Assembly (NCBI GenBank): GCA_030696435.1
Contig: JAUYSF010000273.1
Location: 1 to 5,619 of the forward strand
Source: Desulfoprunum sp.
GTDB lineage: Bacteria > Desulfobacterota > Desulfobulbia > Desulfobulbales > Desulfocapsaceae
Direction of reading: 5' to 3'
Length of the DNA: 5,619 nt
Positions 1 through 5,619 of this stretch are shown here, in pieces; the first letter of the stretch is position 1; each line of letters opens with the position of its first letter. The translations under genes and the position numbers were made by a program. The notes below the pieces were generated by a model, which was not told where the DNA came from, made no database searches, and saw only the letters and a list, made by a program, of their open reading frames with translations.

Positions 1-624
1 GAAATGCCAGGGCTGTATCGTGGAGGCGATTATGATCTGGCAGGCTTTGTTACCGGCATTGTTGATCGGGATGCGATAATCGACGGGTCGGACATCCGGG
101 TTGGCAATGTCATCGTCGGATTGGCTTCCAGCGGACTGCACTCCAACGGTTACTCTCTGGTTCGCAAGATCTGCTTTGAAGAATTACAGCTCTCGGTCGA
201 TGAGCATATCGCTGAACTTGGCTGCACCCTCGGCGAAGAACTCCTCAGACCTACCAGGATTTACGTTCAGGCCGTGCACAATGTCCTGAGAAACTATCGC
301 ATAAACGGTATGGTCCATAATACAGGTGGTGGATTCATCGACAATATCCCGCGAATACTGCCCACTGGCTACAAGGCAGTTATCAATACCGCAAGCTGGC
401 CCCAACCGCCCATCTTCTCCTTTCTGGCCGAGAAAGGTAATGTATCAGCAGCGGAGATGTACCGCACCTTCAATATGGGCATCGGCCTGATGGCCATTGT
501 CGACGAAGCGAAGGCCCAGGATATATGCCATCATTTCAGTGCCGTCGGAGAGAAGGCCTATGTCATTGGCGAGATTGTCGGCAAAGAGGAAAATGAAACC
601 GCGGATGTTGAACTTATAGATTGA
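1..624 (+). CDS. purM: Phosphoribosylformylglycinamidine cyclo-ligase (AIR synthetase), C-terminal part; 5' end outside window
   Basis: PurM closes the imidazole ring in de novo purine synthesis, converting formylglycinamidine ribonucleotide plus ATP to aminoimidazole ribonucleotide in the cytoplasm. The frame is open from base 1, and the first visible residues, EMPGLYRGGDYDLAGF, continue the conserved GGETAEMPGMY stretch. The true start is therefore upstream, and the ATG at position 4 is an internal Met. Of a protein usually near 345 residues, 207 are present, roughly from residue 140 onward. Other family marks are GLASSGLHSNGYSLVRK (about visible residues 40-56), the loop HNTGGGFIDNIPRILP (about 106-121), EMYRTFNMGIG (about 152-162) and the terminal AYVIGEI segment. 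These belong to the PurM-type C-terminal domain. The gene reads toward a strong hairpin 17 bp after its stop and converges with the mog gene. No frameshift or internal stop is seen. Identification is secure by family motifs. Confidence 0.97.
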   Translation, partial: EMPGLYRGGDYDLAGFVTGIVDRDAIIDGSDIRVGNVIVGLASSGLHSNGYSLVRKICFEELQLSVDEHIAELGCTLGEELLRPTRIYVQAVHNVLRNYRINGMVHNTGGGFIDNIPRILPTGYKAVINTASWPQPPIFSFLAEKGNVSAAEMYRTFNMGIGLMAIVDEAKAQDICHHFSAVGEKAYVIGEIVGKEENETADVELID

Positions 625-641
625 AATCGTAAGTAATAATA

Positions 642-689
642 AAAAGAGAAAGGGCCTTTCATCATGCGATGAAAGGCCCTTTCTCTTTT
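642..689. terminator. Bidirectional intrinsic terminator between purM and mog
   Basis: Two perfectly complementary 22-nt arms (642-663 and 668-689) flank a 4-nt loop, ATGC. The GC-rich core is AGGGCC/GGCCCT. On the minus strand the stem is followed by TTTTTATTATT, a good U-tract for the mog transcript. On the plus strand the U-tract is only the four T of 686-689, followed by C. It lies 17 bp after the purM stop and 9 bp after the mog stop, the expected place for a terminator shared by convergent genes. Termination in both directions is inferred from structure and placement. Confidence 0.93.
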
Positions 690-698
690 CAGCCCCAC

Positions 699-1214
699 TC
701 AGACTGCGCAGTCAGCAGTACCGCCGCAGATTTTTTCGAGTGCGTGAGGCAGGACGGCAATAATTACTTCGAGATTTTCCCGAGCGGCTTTCAGACTGCC
801 GGGAAGATTGATAATGAGGCTTTGCCCGCGGATCCCTACCTTGCCGCGGGAGAGAACCGCATTCAGTGTTTTGCCAAGGCTTGCTGCCCGCATTGCCTCG
901 GCCATTCCCGGTACTTCTTTGTCAATGACCTGCAACATGGCTTCGGGGGTTACATCTGTCGGAGCAACTCCGGTCCCCCCGGTTGTGACAATCAAGGTGA
1001 TACCTTGATTGTCAACCAGATCAATGAGCGCCTCCACAATAACGGTAATCCTGTCAGGGATAACCGCATAGGATTTCAGGATATGACCTTCCTGCTGGAG
1101 TTTTTCCACCAGATACGGTCCGCTGGTATCTTCTCGCTCTCCTCTGGAGCCCTTATCACTGAGTGTCAGAACTGCAAATGTGTAAGGCCCAAGGGCGTGT
1201 TGTTCAGATGTCAT
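699..1214 (-). CDS. mog: MogA/MoaB-family molybdenum cofactor biosynthesis protein (molybdopterin adenylyltransferase-like)
   Basis: Members of this family bind molybdopterin. Mog-type enzymes adenylate it with ATP before molybdate insertion by MoeA, in the cytoplasm. The 171-residue protein is close to the usual single-domain length. It shows an N-terminal strand with AVLTLSDKGSRGEREDTSGP (residues 14-33), the molybdopterin-binding loop TTGGTG (77-82) followed by TDVTPEA (86-92), then VPGMAEAMR (101-109), LPGSLKAARENLEVI (137-151) and a terminal HALEKICG. The DVTPEA and VPGMAEAMR parts resemble Mog, while DTSGPYL resembles MoaB, so the choice between the two names is not settled by sequence. 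The ATG start at 1214 lies 15 bp after the stop of the EF-G-like gene. Its likely Shine-Dalgarno, AGGGGG (1226-1231), overlaps that stop codon and sits 11 nt from the ATG, so translation may be coupled to the upstream gene. The downstream hairpin at 642-689 ends the operon. Confidence 0.92.
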   Translation of the reverse strand: MTSEQHALGPYTFAVLTLSDKGSRGEREDTSGPYLVEKLQQEGHILKSYAVIPDRITVIVEALIDLVDNQGITLIVTTGGTGVAPTDVTPEAMLQVIDKEVPGMAEAMRAASLGKTLNAVLSRGKVGIRGQSLIINLPGSLKAARENLEVIIAVLPHALEKICGGTADCAV

Positions 1215-1225
1215 CTTGCCGGTTT

Positions 1226-1231
1226 CCCCCT
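1226..1231 (-). promoter_or_regulatory. Ribosome binding site of mog, overlapping the upstream stop codon
   Basis: On the minus strand the EF-G-like stop codon TAG runs straight into GGGGG, so AGGGGG shares two bases with the stop. The spacing to the mog ATG is 11 nt, on the long side. This arrangement suggests that ribosomes finishing the upstream frame could help start mog; the coupling is inferred. Confidence 0.6.
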
Positions 1232-3290
1232 ATTCCGCCTGGTGTGCTGCAATGATCTTTTCAGCGATCTGAGCAGGAACTTCCTCATAATGGGAGAAAG
1301 AGACGGTAAACGAGCCAAGGCCTCCGGTCATTGAGGTGAGATCCGTGGCATAACTTTGGATTTCCGCCATCGGCGCCTGGGCGTTGATGATCTCTGATTT
1401 GGCATCGGAATCCATCCCCATGACCTTTCCTCTTCGAGAGTTGAGATCGCCCATGATATCACCGACATTGTCTTTGCCGACCTTGATCACCATATTCATA
1501 TACGGTTCGAGCAATACCAATCCGGCCTCCTGTGCCCCTTTCTTGAAGGCCAGGGATCCGGCAATCTTGAAGGCCATTTCCGAAGAATCAACGTTATGGT
1601 AGGTGCCATCGACCAGGGAAATCCTCACATCGATCACCGGATATCCGGCCAATACACCCTTTTCCATGGCCTCTTGGATGCCCTTGTCAACTGCCGGACG
1701 ATACTGCTGGGGAATGACTCCACCGACAATACTGTCGATAAATTCATAGCCGCCTCCCGGCAGATGGGATATCTCGACCCAACAGTCACCATACTGGCCA
1801 CGACCACCACTCTGTTTCTTGTGTTTGCCCTGGACTCTGGCCGAGCCGCGAATAGTCTCCATATAAGGGATCTTCGGCAGTGACAGCTCCATTTCAACGC
1901 CAAATTTCTTCTTGATCCTGGAACCAACCACCTCAAGATGAACCTTACCGATACCGGATATAAGCACCTGTTTAGTCTGCTGCTCCCGGGTCAGCCTGAG
2001 GGTCAGGTCCTCGTCGAGCATCTTGGTAATCGAAGAGAAGAGCTTTTCCTCATCACCTTTTTTAGCGCTCACCGCATAGGAGATGACGGGTTGCAGGGCA
2101 ACCGGCGCATCATAGATGATAGGAGCATTGGCAGCACAAAGGGTATTGCCGGTGGTTGTCTCTTTGAGTTTTGCCACGGCGACAATCATGCCCGGCCCAG
2201 CAGTCTCAACAGGTTTTTGCTCTTTTCCTTCGAGAACATAAAGTTGGCCGAAGCGCTCCGGAGTACCTTTACTGGCATTATAGAAGGTATCACCCTTGAG
2301 AATTCCAGAGTAGACCCTGAAAATTGTCAGCCGTCCCGCATACGGATCGGCCATCGTCTTAAAGACCAGGGCTGAGAAGGGTTGGTCCTCAAGGGGTTTT
2401 CTTTCAGCCACCTCACCGGTTCCGGGCACTTTACCAACCTTGGCCGGTCTCTCCGTCGGTGAAGGCATAAACATGTTGATACTGTCAAGCACGGCGGCTG
2501 TCCCTTTGTTAAAAAGGGCCGAACAGACACAGATCGGGGTAAGACTGGCTTTGGCAACCCCGATGTGCAGACCTTTCAGGATTTCTTCCTCAGTCAGTTC
2601 GCCTTCTTCGAGAAATTTTTCTATGAGATCATCATCTGTATCCGCCACGTTTTCCATAAGGCTTTCACGGTAAAGGGCGACCTCATCGGCAAGCTCTTGT
2701 GGTACTTCTGATTCCTTCAGGGTCCCTTTATTGCCTTCATCAAAGAGATAGGCTTTGCCGGAGATGATATCAACGATTCCCCGGAAATTATTCTCAGCGC
2801 CGATAGGCAGATGCAGGACGACAGGTTTAACCGGGAGCGACCCACGAATCTCATCAAGGGTTCTATTAAAATCTGCACGCTCACGATCCATCTTGTTGAT
2901 GACAATCATATTGGGCAGATTTCGCTCGGCAATCATGTTGGCGAACTTGATGGTCTGCCCTTTCACCCCTAAAACGGCCCCCACGACAAAGAGGGCACTG
3001 TCACATACATGGGTGGCGAAAAGCGTCTCGTTGAGGAAATTATCGTCACCAGGCGTATCAATGAGGAAAATGTCGTGTTTTTTCCAAGCATAATGATGAA
3101 ATGAAGAGTTGATGGAAATATTTCTGTGAATCTCTTCTTCTTCGTAATCCATAGCTGAATTACCGTCATCCACCTTCCCCAGCCTGCTTATTTTGCCTGC
3201 AGTGTAGAGCATCGCTTCAGCCAGTGAAGTCTTGCCACAATTTCCATGCCCTATTATTGCGATATTTCTGACCATATTTGTATCCTGCAT
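1230..3290 (-). CDS. Elongation factor G-like translational GTPase (divergent EF-G paralogue)
   Basis: The 686-residue protein has the full five-domain EF-G plan and near-canonical length. EF-G proteins drive ribosomal translocation and, with RRF, recycling; the divergent EF-G-like group has less certain roles. GTPase motifs are the P-loop GHGNCGKTS (14-22, canonical GHIDAGKTT), switch I RNISINSS (56-63, canonical RGITI), DTPGDDNF (78-85, canonical DTPGHVDF), NKMD (132-135) and SAL (257-259). Domain II spans roughly 300-390 and domain III 395-470. Domain IV (about 475-590) keeps SGGRGQYG (494-501) and the tip loop [17 protein letters not shown] (563-579). Domain V keeps [14 protein letters not shown] (613-626). 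The catalytic His of DTPGH is replaced by Asp82, and Ser59 stands in place of the switch I Thr. These changes fit the EF-G-like subfamily rather than the main fusA product, which normally sits in a ribosomal protein operon not seen here. The ATG at 3290 has GAGGAG 6 nt upstream. A second in-frame ATG (Met6, 3275) also has an AGGA 7 nt upstream. It is the first gene of an operon with mog. Confidence 0.93.
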   Translation of the reverse strand: MQDTNMVRNIAIIGHGNCGKTSLAEAMLYTAGKISRLGKVDDGNSAMDYEEEEIHRNISINSSFHHYAWKKHDIFLIDTPGDDNFLNETLFATHVCDSALFVVGAVLGVKGQTIKFANMIAERNLPNMIVINKMDRERADFNRTLDEIRGSLPVKPVVLHLPIGAENNFRGIVDIISGKAYLFDEGNKGTLKESEVPQELADEVALYRESLMENVADTDDDLIEKFLEEGELTEEEILKGLHIGVAKASLTPICVCSALFNKGTAAVLDSINMFMPSPTERPAKVGKVPGTGEVAERKPLEDQPFSALVFKTMADPYAGRLTIFRVYSGILKGDTFYNASKGTPERFGQLYVLEGKEQKPVETAGPGMIVAVAKLKETTTGNTLCAANAPIIYDAPVALQPVISYAVSAKKGDEEKLFSSITKMLDEDLTLRLTREQQTKQVLISGIGKVHLEVVGSRIKKKFGVEMELSLPKIPYMETIRGSARVQGKHKKQSGGRGQYGDCWVEISHLPGGGYEFIDSIVGGVIPQQYRPAVDKGIQEAMEKGVLAGYPVIDVRISLVDGTYHNVDSSEMAFKIAGSLAFKKGAQEAGLVLLEPYMNMVIKVGKDNVGDIMGDLNSRRGKVMGMDSDAKSEIINAQAPMAEIQSYATDLTSMTGGLGSFTVSFSHYEEVPAQIAEKIIAAHQAE

Positions 3291-3296
3291 TTGTAT

Positions 3297-3302
3297 CTCC
3301 TC
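3297..3302 (-). promoter_or_regulatory. Ribosome binding site of the EF-G-like gene
   Basis: GAGGAG lies 6 nt before the ATG at 3290, an ideal spacing, and supports that start. A second, weaker site (AGGA, 3282-3285) inside the first codons precedes the in-frame ATG at 3275, so initiation at either codon is possible. Confidence 0.75.
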
Positions 3303-3381
3303 AATCGGTTATTCAATGCCCTCTCCAAATCATCCAATACACAATATCGACGTGCCTGCATTTATTCACAACGAGACTCAT

Positions 3382-3410
3382 TTGATATATTCAATTTCAA
3401 AAGATAAAGT
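3382..3410 (+). promoter_or_regulatory. Candidate promoter for murJ, overlapping the divergent promoter
   Basis: TTGATA (3382-3387, five of six to -35) and TAAAGT (3405-3410, four of six to -10) are separated by 17 nt. They lie on top of the opposite-strand candidate promoter. The -10 element is weak. The leader to the murJ start would be about 105 nt. Confidence 0.27.
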
Positions 3411-3413
3411 CAA
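3384..3413 (-). promoter_or_regulatory. Candidate sigma-70-type promoter for the EF-G-like/mog operon
   Basis: On the minus strand, TTGACT (3408-3413, five of six to the -35 consensus) is followed after 18 nt by TATATC (3384-3389, four of six to the -10 consensus). The stretch is AT-rich compared with the surrounding genes. Transcription would begin near 3375, giving a leader of about 85 nt. This is pattern matching only; no start site is known. Confidence 0.4.
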
Positions 3414-3445
3414 GGATGATCGACATCCCTTTTCGTTGGAAAAAA

Positions 3446-3458
3446 AATAAGTCTTATT
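3446..3458. repeat. Short odd-centred palindrome AATAAG-T-CTTATT upstream of murJ
   Basis: Two perfect 6-bp half-sites flank a single central base, between the candidate promoters and the murJ start. The form suits a small dimeric regulator's operator, but 13 bp of AT-rich palindrome can arise by chance and no second copy was seen. A pair of ATGATTC words (3465-3471 and 3484-3490) lies just downstream. Confidence 0.25.
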
Positions 3459-3505
3459 GAGGAAATGATTCGTCTCCTCGGTGATGATTCACTGGCGAAA
3501 AACCT

Positions 3506-3515
3506 AAGGAAAAGG
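3506..3515 (+). promoter_or_regulatory. Ribosome binding site of murJ, pointing to a TTG start
   Basis: The purine run AAGGAAAAGG ends 5 nt before the TTG at 3521. The nearest ATG (3542) is 26 nt beyond the run and has no Shine-Dalgarno-like sequence of its own, so the TTG is the better start. Confidence 0.6.
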
Positions 3516-3520
3516 TATAT

Positions 3521-5158
3521 TTGCCCTGCAAATTAACTATCATGATTTCTATACGGTCAGATCAATTGGAAAACAAGGCAAATACCAACGGAGGGGGGAT
3601 CGCGCGATCAGCGGCAACAGTGGCAGGAGCTGTATTGTGCAGTCGTGTTCTGGGACTGATCCGCGATCAGATCTTTGCGGGGATGTTCGGTGCAGGGATG
3701 GCCTATGATTCTTTTGTCGTCGCCTTCCGCATTCCTAACCTCTTGCGGGATCTCTTTGCTGAAGGTGCCCTCTCGACCGCCTTTGTCACTGTCTTCGCGG
3801 ACTACGATACCAACAGGAGCAAGGAAGAAACCTGGCGACTGGCCTCCAATGTCCTCACCTTCTTTGCCATCGCCCTCAGTCTCATTTCTCTTCTCGGGAT
3901 CTATCTGGCCGGACCACTCGTATCTCTCCTGGCCCCCAATTTCAGTGCCGTAGCCGGCAAGGCCGAGCTCACCGAAAAACTCACCATGATCATGTTGCCC
4001 TTCCTGATCTTCATATCGCTTGCGGCGGTGGTCATGGGCATACTCAATACCAAAGGGCGCTTCTTTGCCCCGGCCATGGCCTCAAGCTTTTTCAATCTGG
4101 GATCGATCATCGGCGGTGTTAGTCTGGCAACAATCGTGCCACACTATGGCCAACCGGCAATCGTCGGTATGGCCTTTGGCACCCTCATCGGCGGGATGAT
4201 GCAGTTGGTGATTCAGTTTCCAGCACTGCGAGGGACGGGTTTCAGATATTACCCCGGTCTCAGATTGAGCGATCCGGGACTCAGGCGCATTCTTAAACTG
4301 ATGCTCCCCGCCATCATCGGCCTCTCTGCCACTCAGATCAATATCTTCATCAACACAAACTTTGCCTCGTCCTGTGCAGAAGGTTCGGTCTCCTGGCTGA
4401 ACTATGCCTTCCGGTTGGTACAGTTGCCGATAGGCCTTTTCGGAGTTGCCCTCTCCATCGCCATGATGCCGGTTCTGGCCAGAAATGCAGCCAACAAGGA
4501 TATCGTGGCGATGAAGGATACCCTGGTCTCTTCACTCAACATGGTTCTCTGCCTAACTCTGCCGGCCACTGCCGGGCTCATTTTGCTGTCAGAACCCATC
4601 ATCCGGCTCATCTTCGAGCACGGGGCCTTCACCCCGTCGGATACCCTGGCAACTGCCCAGACATTGTCCTTCTATGCCATCGGTCTCTTTGCCTATTCCG
4701 CCAACAAAGTCCTGGTACCGGCCTTTTATGCCCTTGATAAGACAAAATATCCCGTCGTGGCCAGTTTTCTGGCAGTCCTCAGCAACATCGTCATAATCAA
4801 CCTGACCATCGACCGATTCCAGCACCTGTCCATCGCTTTTTCGATGTCATGTTCTATGCTGCTGAATTTCGGCTTTCTCACAACCGTGCTGTACTTCAAG
4901 ATGGAAGGCTTCGCCCTGCGCCCTCTCTTCAAGACTTTTTGTAAGATCCTTGCAGCAACCGGGGTCATGTCTCTCTGGCTCTATCTAGGTGATCGGCTTT
5001 TGCTTGCCTGGCTGCAGGGCAACATCATCGAACAACTCGCCTCCACCTTCAGCCTGATCGTTTCAGCAACTGCCCTTTATGTGTTTGTTCTATCCTTTTT
5101 CAAGGTGCAGGAATTGAACAACATCATCCGAAAAATCCGCCACAAATTCGGACATTAA
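3521..5158 (+). CDS. murJ: Lipid II flippase MurJ (MviN family), TTG start
   Basis: MurJ moves the peptidoglycan precursor lipid II across the cytoplasmic membrane and is an integral MOP-superfamily protein with about 14 membrane helices. The 545-residue product is hydrophobic over nearly its whole length, slightly longer than the usual 510-530 because of a polar N-terminal tail of about 25 residues. Family motifs are SRVLGLIRDQIFAGMFGAG (41-59), AFRIPNLLRDLFAEGALSTAF (68-88, with the conserved FRIPN Arg70), GILNTKGRFFAPA (173-185), FRLVQLPIGLFGVALSIAMMP (297-317) and IRLIFEHGAFTPSDT (361-375). Arg42, Arg48, Arg70 and Arg298 match the cavity arginines important in this family. The Asp that precedes the last of these in E. 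coli MurJ is Phe297 here. The start is TTG at 3521, chosen for the AAGGAAAAGG upstream; ATG at 3542 would give 538 residues. The gene is divergent from the EF-G-like operon, and its stop codon overlaps the stop of the convergent phasin-like gene. No terminator is seen after it. Confidence 0.95.
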   Translation: MPCKLTIMISIRSDQLENKANTNGGGIARSAATVAGAVLCSRVLGLIRDQIFAGMFGAGMAYDSFVVAFRIPNLLRDLFAEGALSTAFVTVFADYDTNRSKEETWRLASNVLTFFAIALSLISLLGIYLAGPLVSLLAPNFSAVAGKAELTEKLTMIMLPFLIFISLAAVVMGILNTKGRFFAPAMASSFFNLGSIIGGVSLATIVPHYGQPAIVGMAFGTLIGGMMQLVIQFPALRGTGFRYYPGLRLSDPGLRRILKLMLPAIIGLSATQINIFINTNFASSCAEGSVSWLNYAFRLVQLPIGLFGVALSIAMMPVLARNAANKDIVAMKDTLVSSLNMVLCLTLPATAGLILLSEPIIRLIFEHGAFTPSDTLATAQTLSFYAIGLFAYSANKVLVPAFYALDKTKYPVVASFLAVLSNIVIINLTIDRFQHLSIAFSMSCSMLLNFGFLTTVLYFKMEGFALRPLFKTFCKILAATGVMSLWLYLGDRLLLAWLQGNIIEQLASTFSLIVSATALYVFVLSFFKVQELNNIIRKIRHKFGH

Positions 5159-5481
5159 TCCTTTTTCGCCGCCATCTGGCTCTCCAAAACCTCAATTTTT
5201 TGCCTGAGTATCTGAATCGCCTGATTGATTTCGTCGATCTGACTTAGGCGGGCAACCTGCATCTTCTCGAGCGTGGCATGTACAAGGGTCTCCAGTTGTT
5301 TCTTGATTTCCTCTTGTGAATCTTCTGATTTCTTCATCAACTCATCGACAAGTTTGCGCCCCTCATTTTCCGTGAGGTTGCCTTTGTGGATAAAATCCGC
5401 AGCAATTTCTTCAATCTTCTCTTTTGTCAGGGAAGCCACCCCGATACCTGTGAACATTGCCTTTTTTATAAGATCAAACAT
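5155..5481 (-). CDS. Phasin-like small coiled-coil protein (COG3937-type, polyhydroxyalkanoate granule/regulator family)
   Basis: This 108-residue, lysine- and glutamate-rich protein resembles the small phasin-like proteins once named polyhydroxyalkanoate synthesis regulators. A short amphipathic N-terminus (FDLIKKAMFTGIGVASLTKEK) leads into EEIAADFIHKGNLTENEG and then RKLVDELMKKSEDSQEEI, the signature of the group. The last 30 residues (LSQIDEINQAIQILRQKIEVLESQM) have hydrophobic spacing typical of a coiled coil. There is no signal peptide or membrane helix. True phasins coat storage granules, but many relatives occur in bacteria without known granules, so granule binding is not claimed. Two adjacent ATGs occur at 5484 and 5481. 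AGGAGG (5487-5492) is only 2 nt from the first but 5 nt from the second, so I start at 5481. The gene follows a partial minus-strand gene by 24 bp, probably in one transcript, and its stop overlaps the murJ stop. Confidence 0.85.
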   Translation of the reverse strand: MFDLIKKAMFTGIGVASLTKEKIEEIAADFIHKGNLTENEGRKLVDELMKKSEDSQEEIKKQLETLVHATLEKMQVARLSQIDEINQAIQILRQKIEVLESQMAAKKD

Positions 5482-5486
5482 CATAT

Positions 5487-5492
5487 CCTCCT
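5487..5492 (-). promoter_or_regulatory. Ribosome binding site of the phasin-like gene; decides between two adjacent ATGs
   Basis: A full AGGAGG sits 5 nt before the ATG at 5481 and 2 nt before the ATG at 5484. The spacing favours the second ATG. The site lies in the short gap after the preceding gene's stop codon. Confidence 0.8.
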
Positions 5493-5505
5493 TTATTTGA
5501 TAGTA

Positions 5506-5619
5506 TCAATATGCCAGCTGCTGAAAAAATTCAGTAGCACGCTCCAAGGCCTCAGCAAGACTGTTACTCTTCTGCACAGCAGTAGCAAGATGATGACCGA
5601 ATTGAAAATTGCCGCCATA
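5506..5619 (-). CDS. C-terminal end of an unidentified protein; 5' end outside window
   Basis: On the minus strand one frame is open from the window edge for 37 codons and ends in TGA at 5506-5508. The visible tail begins YGGNFQFGHHLATAVQKSNS and continues with LAEALERATEFFQQLAY. The pattern of a glycine-rich turn, a helix and then SLAEALERATEFF resembles the last helices of some ribokinase-fold or HMP/pyridoxal-type kinases, but 37 residues are too few to name a family. Support for a real gene comes from the sensible amino-acid composition, same-strand placement and the 24-bp gap to the phasin-like start, which carries a strong ribosome binding site but no obvious promoter. It is probably the first or an earlier gene of the same operon. 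Confidence 0.6.
   Translation of the reverse strand, partial: YGGNFQFGHHLATAVQKSNSLAEALERATEFFQQLAY

Noticed and set aside
669..1334. A 221-codon plus-strand frame antisense to mog and the 3' end of the EF-G-like gene
   Set aside because: The opposite strand encodes two clear protein families over the same bases. This frame starts inside the terminator hairpin, is rich in Cys, Phe and His, and matches nothing I recognise.
1938..2375. A 145-codon plus-strand frame inside the EF-G-like gene
   Set aside because: It is antisense to conserved EF-G domains II and III, has no recognisable motif, and is explained as a mirror of codon bias.
3382..3394. A TTGA-N5-TCAA near-palindrome as a regulator binding site
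   Set aside because: The arms are only four bases and coincide with the candidate promoter elements, so no separate operator can be supported.
3232..3450. A 72-codon plus-strand frame running from inside the EF-G-like gene across the intergenic region
   Set aside because: It has no Shine-Dalgarno sequence at its first ATG or at the later one at 3316. Its first part is antisense to the P-loop region, and it covers the candidate promoters. I see no domain in it.
5136..5152. A small hairpin (TCCG/CGGA) followed by TTTTT on the minus strand, just past the phasin-like stop
   Set aside because: The stem has only four pairs with a 9-nt loop, too weak to call a terminator; the bases are explained by the murJ 3' coding sequence.
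1..5619. A novel defence, mobile or multi-gene system
   Set aside because: All complete genes match housekeeping or common accessory families. There are no integrases, transposases, toxin-antitoxin pairs, repeat arrays or tRNA-associated junctions in the window.

Overview
The window carries six protein-coding genes, two of them cut by the window edges, in ordinary bacterial housekeeping context. Base composition looks close to even G+C. A divergent EF-G paralogue, a COG3937-type phasin-like protein, MurJ and a Mog/MoaB-family protein suggest a Gram-negative bacterium of the former delta-Proteobacteria, perhaps a Desulfobulbales-like sulfur-cycle organism. That placement rests on protein flavour only and is tentative.

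Layout. Positions 1-624 (+) are the C-terminal 60% of purM (purine synthesis), ending at a very strong hairpin (642-689) that faces a convergent operon. That operon runs on the minus strand from a promoter region near 3400: first an EF-G-like translational GTPase (3290-1230), then a Mog/MoaB-family molybdenum cofactor gene (1214-699) only 15 bp downstream. The 230-bp gap at 3291-3520 separates this operon from the divergent murJ gene (3521-5158, +), the lipid II flippase. It holds candidate overlapping divergent promoters and the ribosome binding sites of both genes. murJ meets the next gene tail to tail: its stop codon shares bases with the stop of a small phasin-like coiled-coil protein (5481-5155, -). 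The phasin-like gene lies 24 bp downstream of another minus-strand gene, of which only the last 37 codons (5619-5506) are present.

The genes do not form one pathway. They cover purine synthesis, molybdenum cofactor synthesis, a ribosome-associated GTPase, cell-wall precursor export and a phasin-like protein. I found no tRNA, rRNA, CRISPR array, insertion sequence, phage or defence module, and no evidence of a new multi-gene system. The points worth a second look are the altered nucleotide-switch residues of the EF-G paralogue, its pairing with a molybdenum cofactor gene, its duplicated translation start region, the compact divergent promoter region and the overlapping convergent stop codons.
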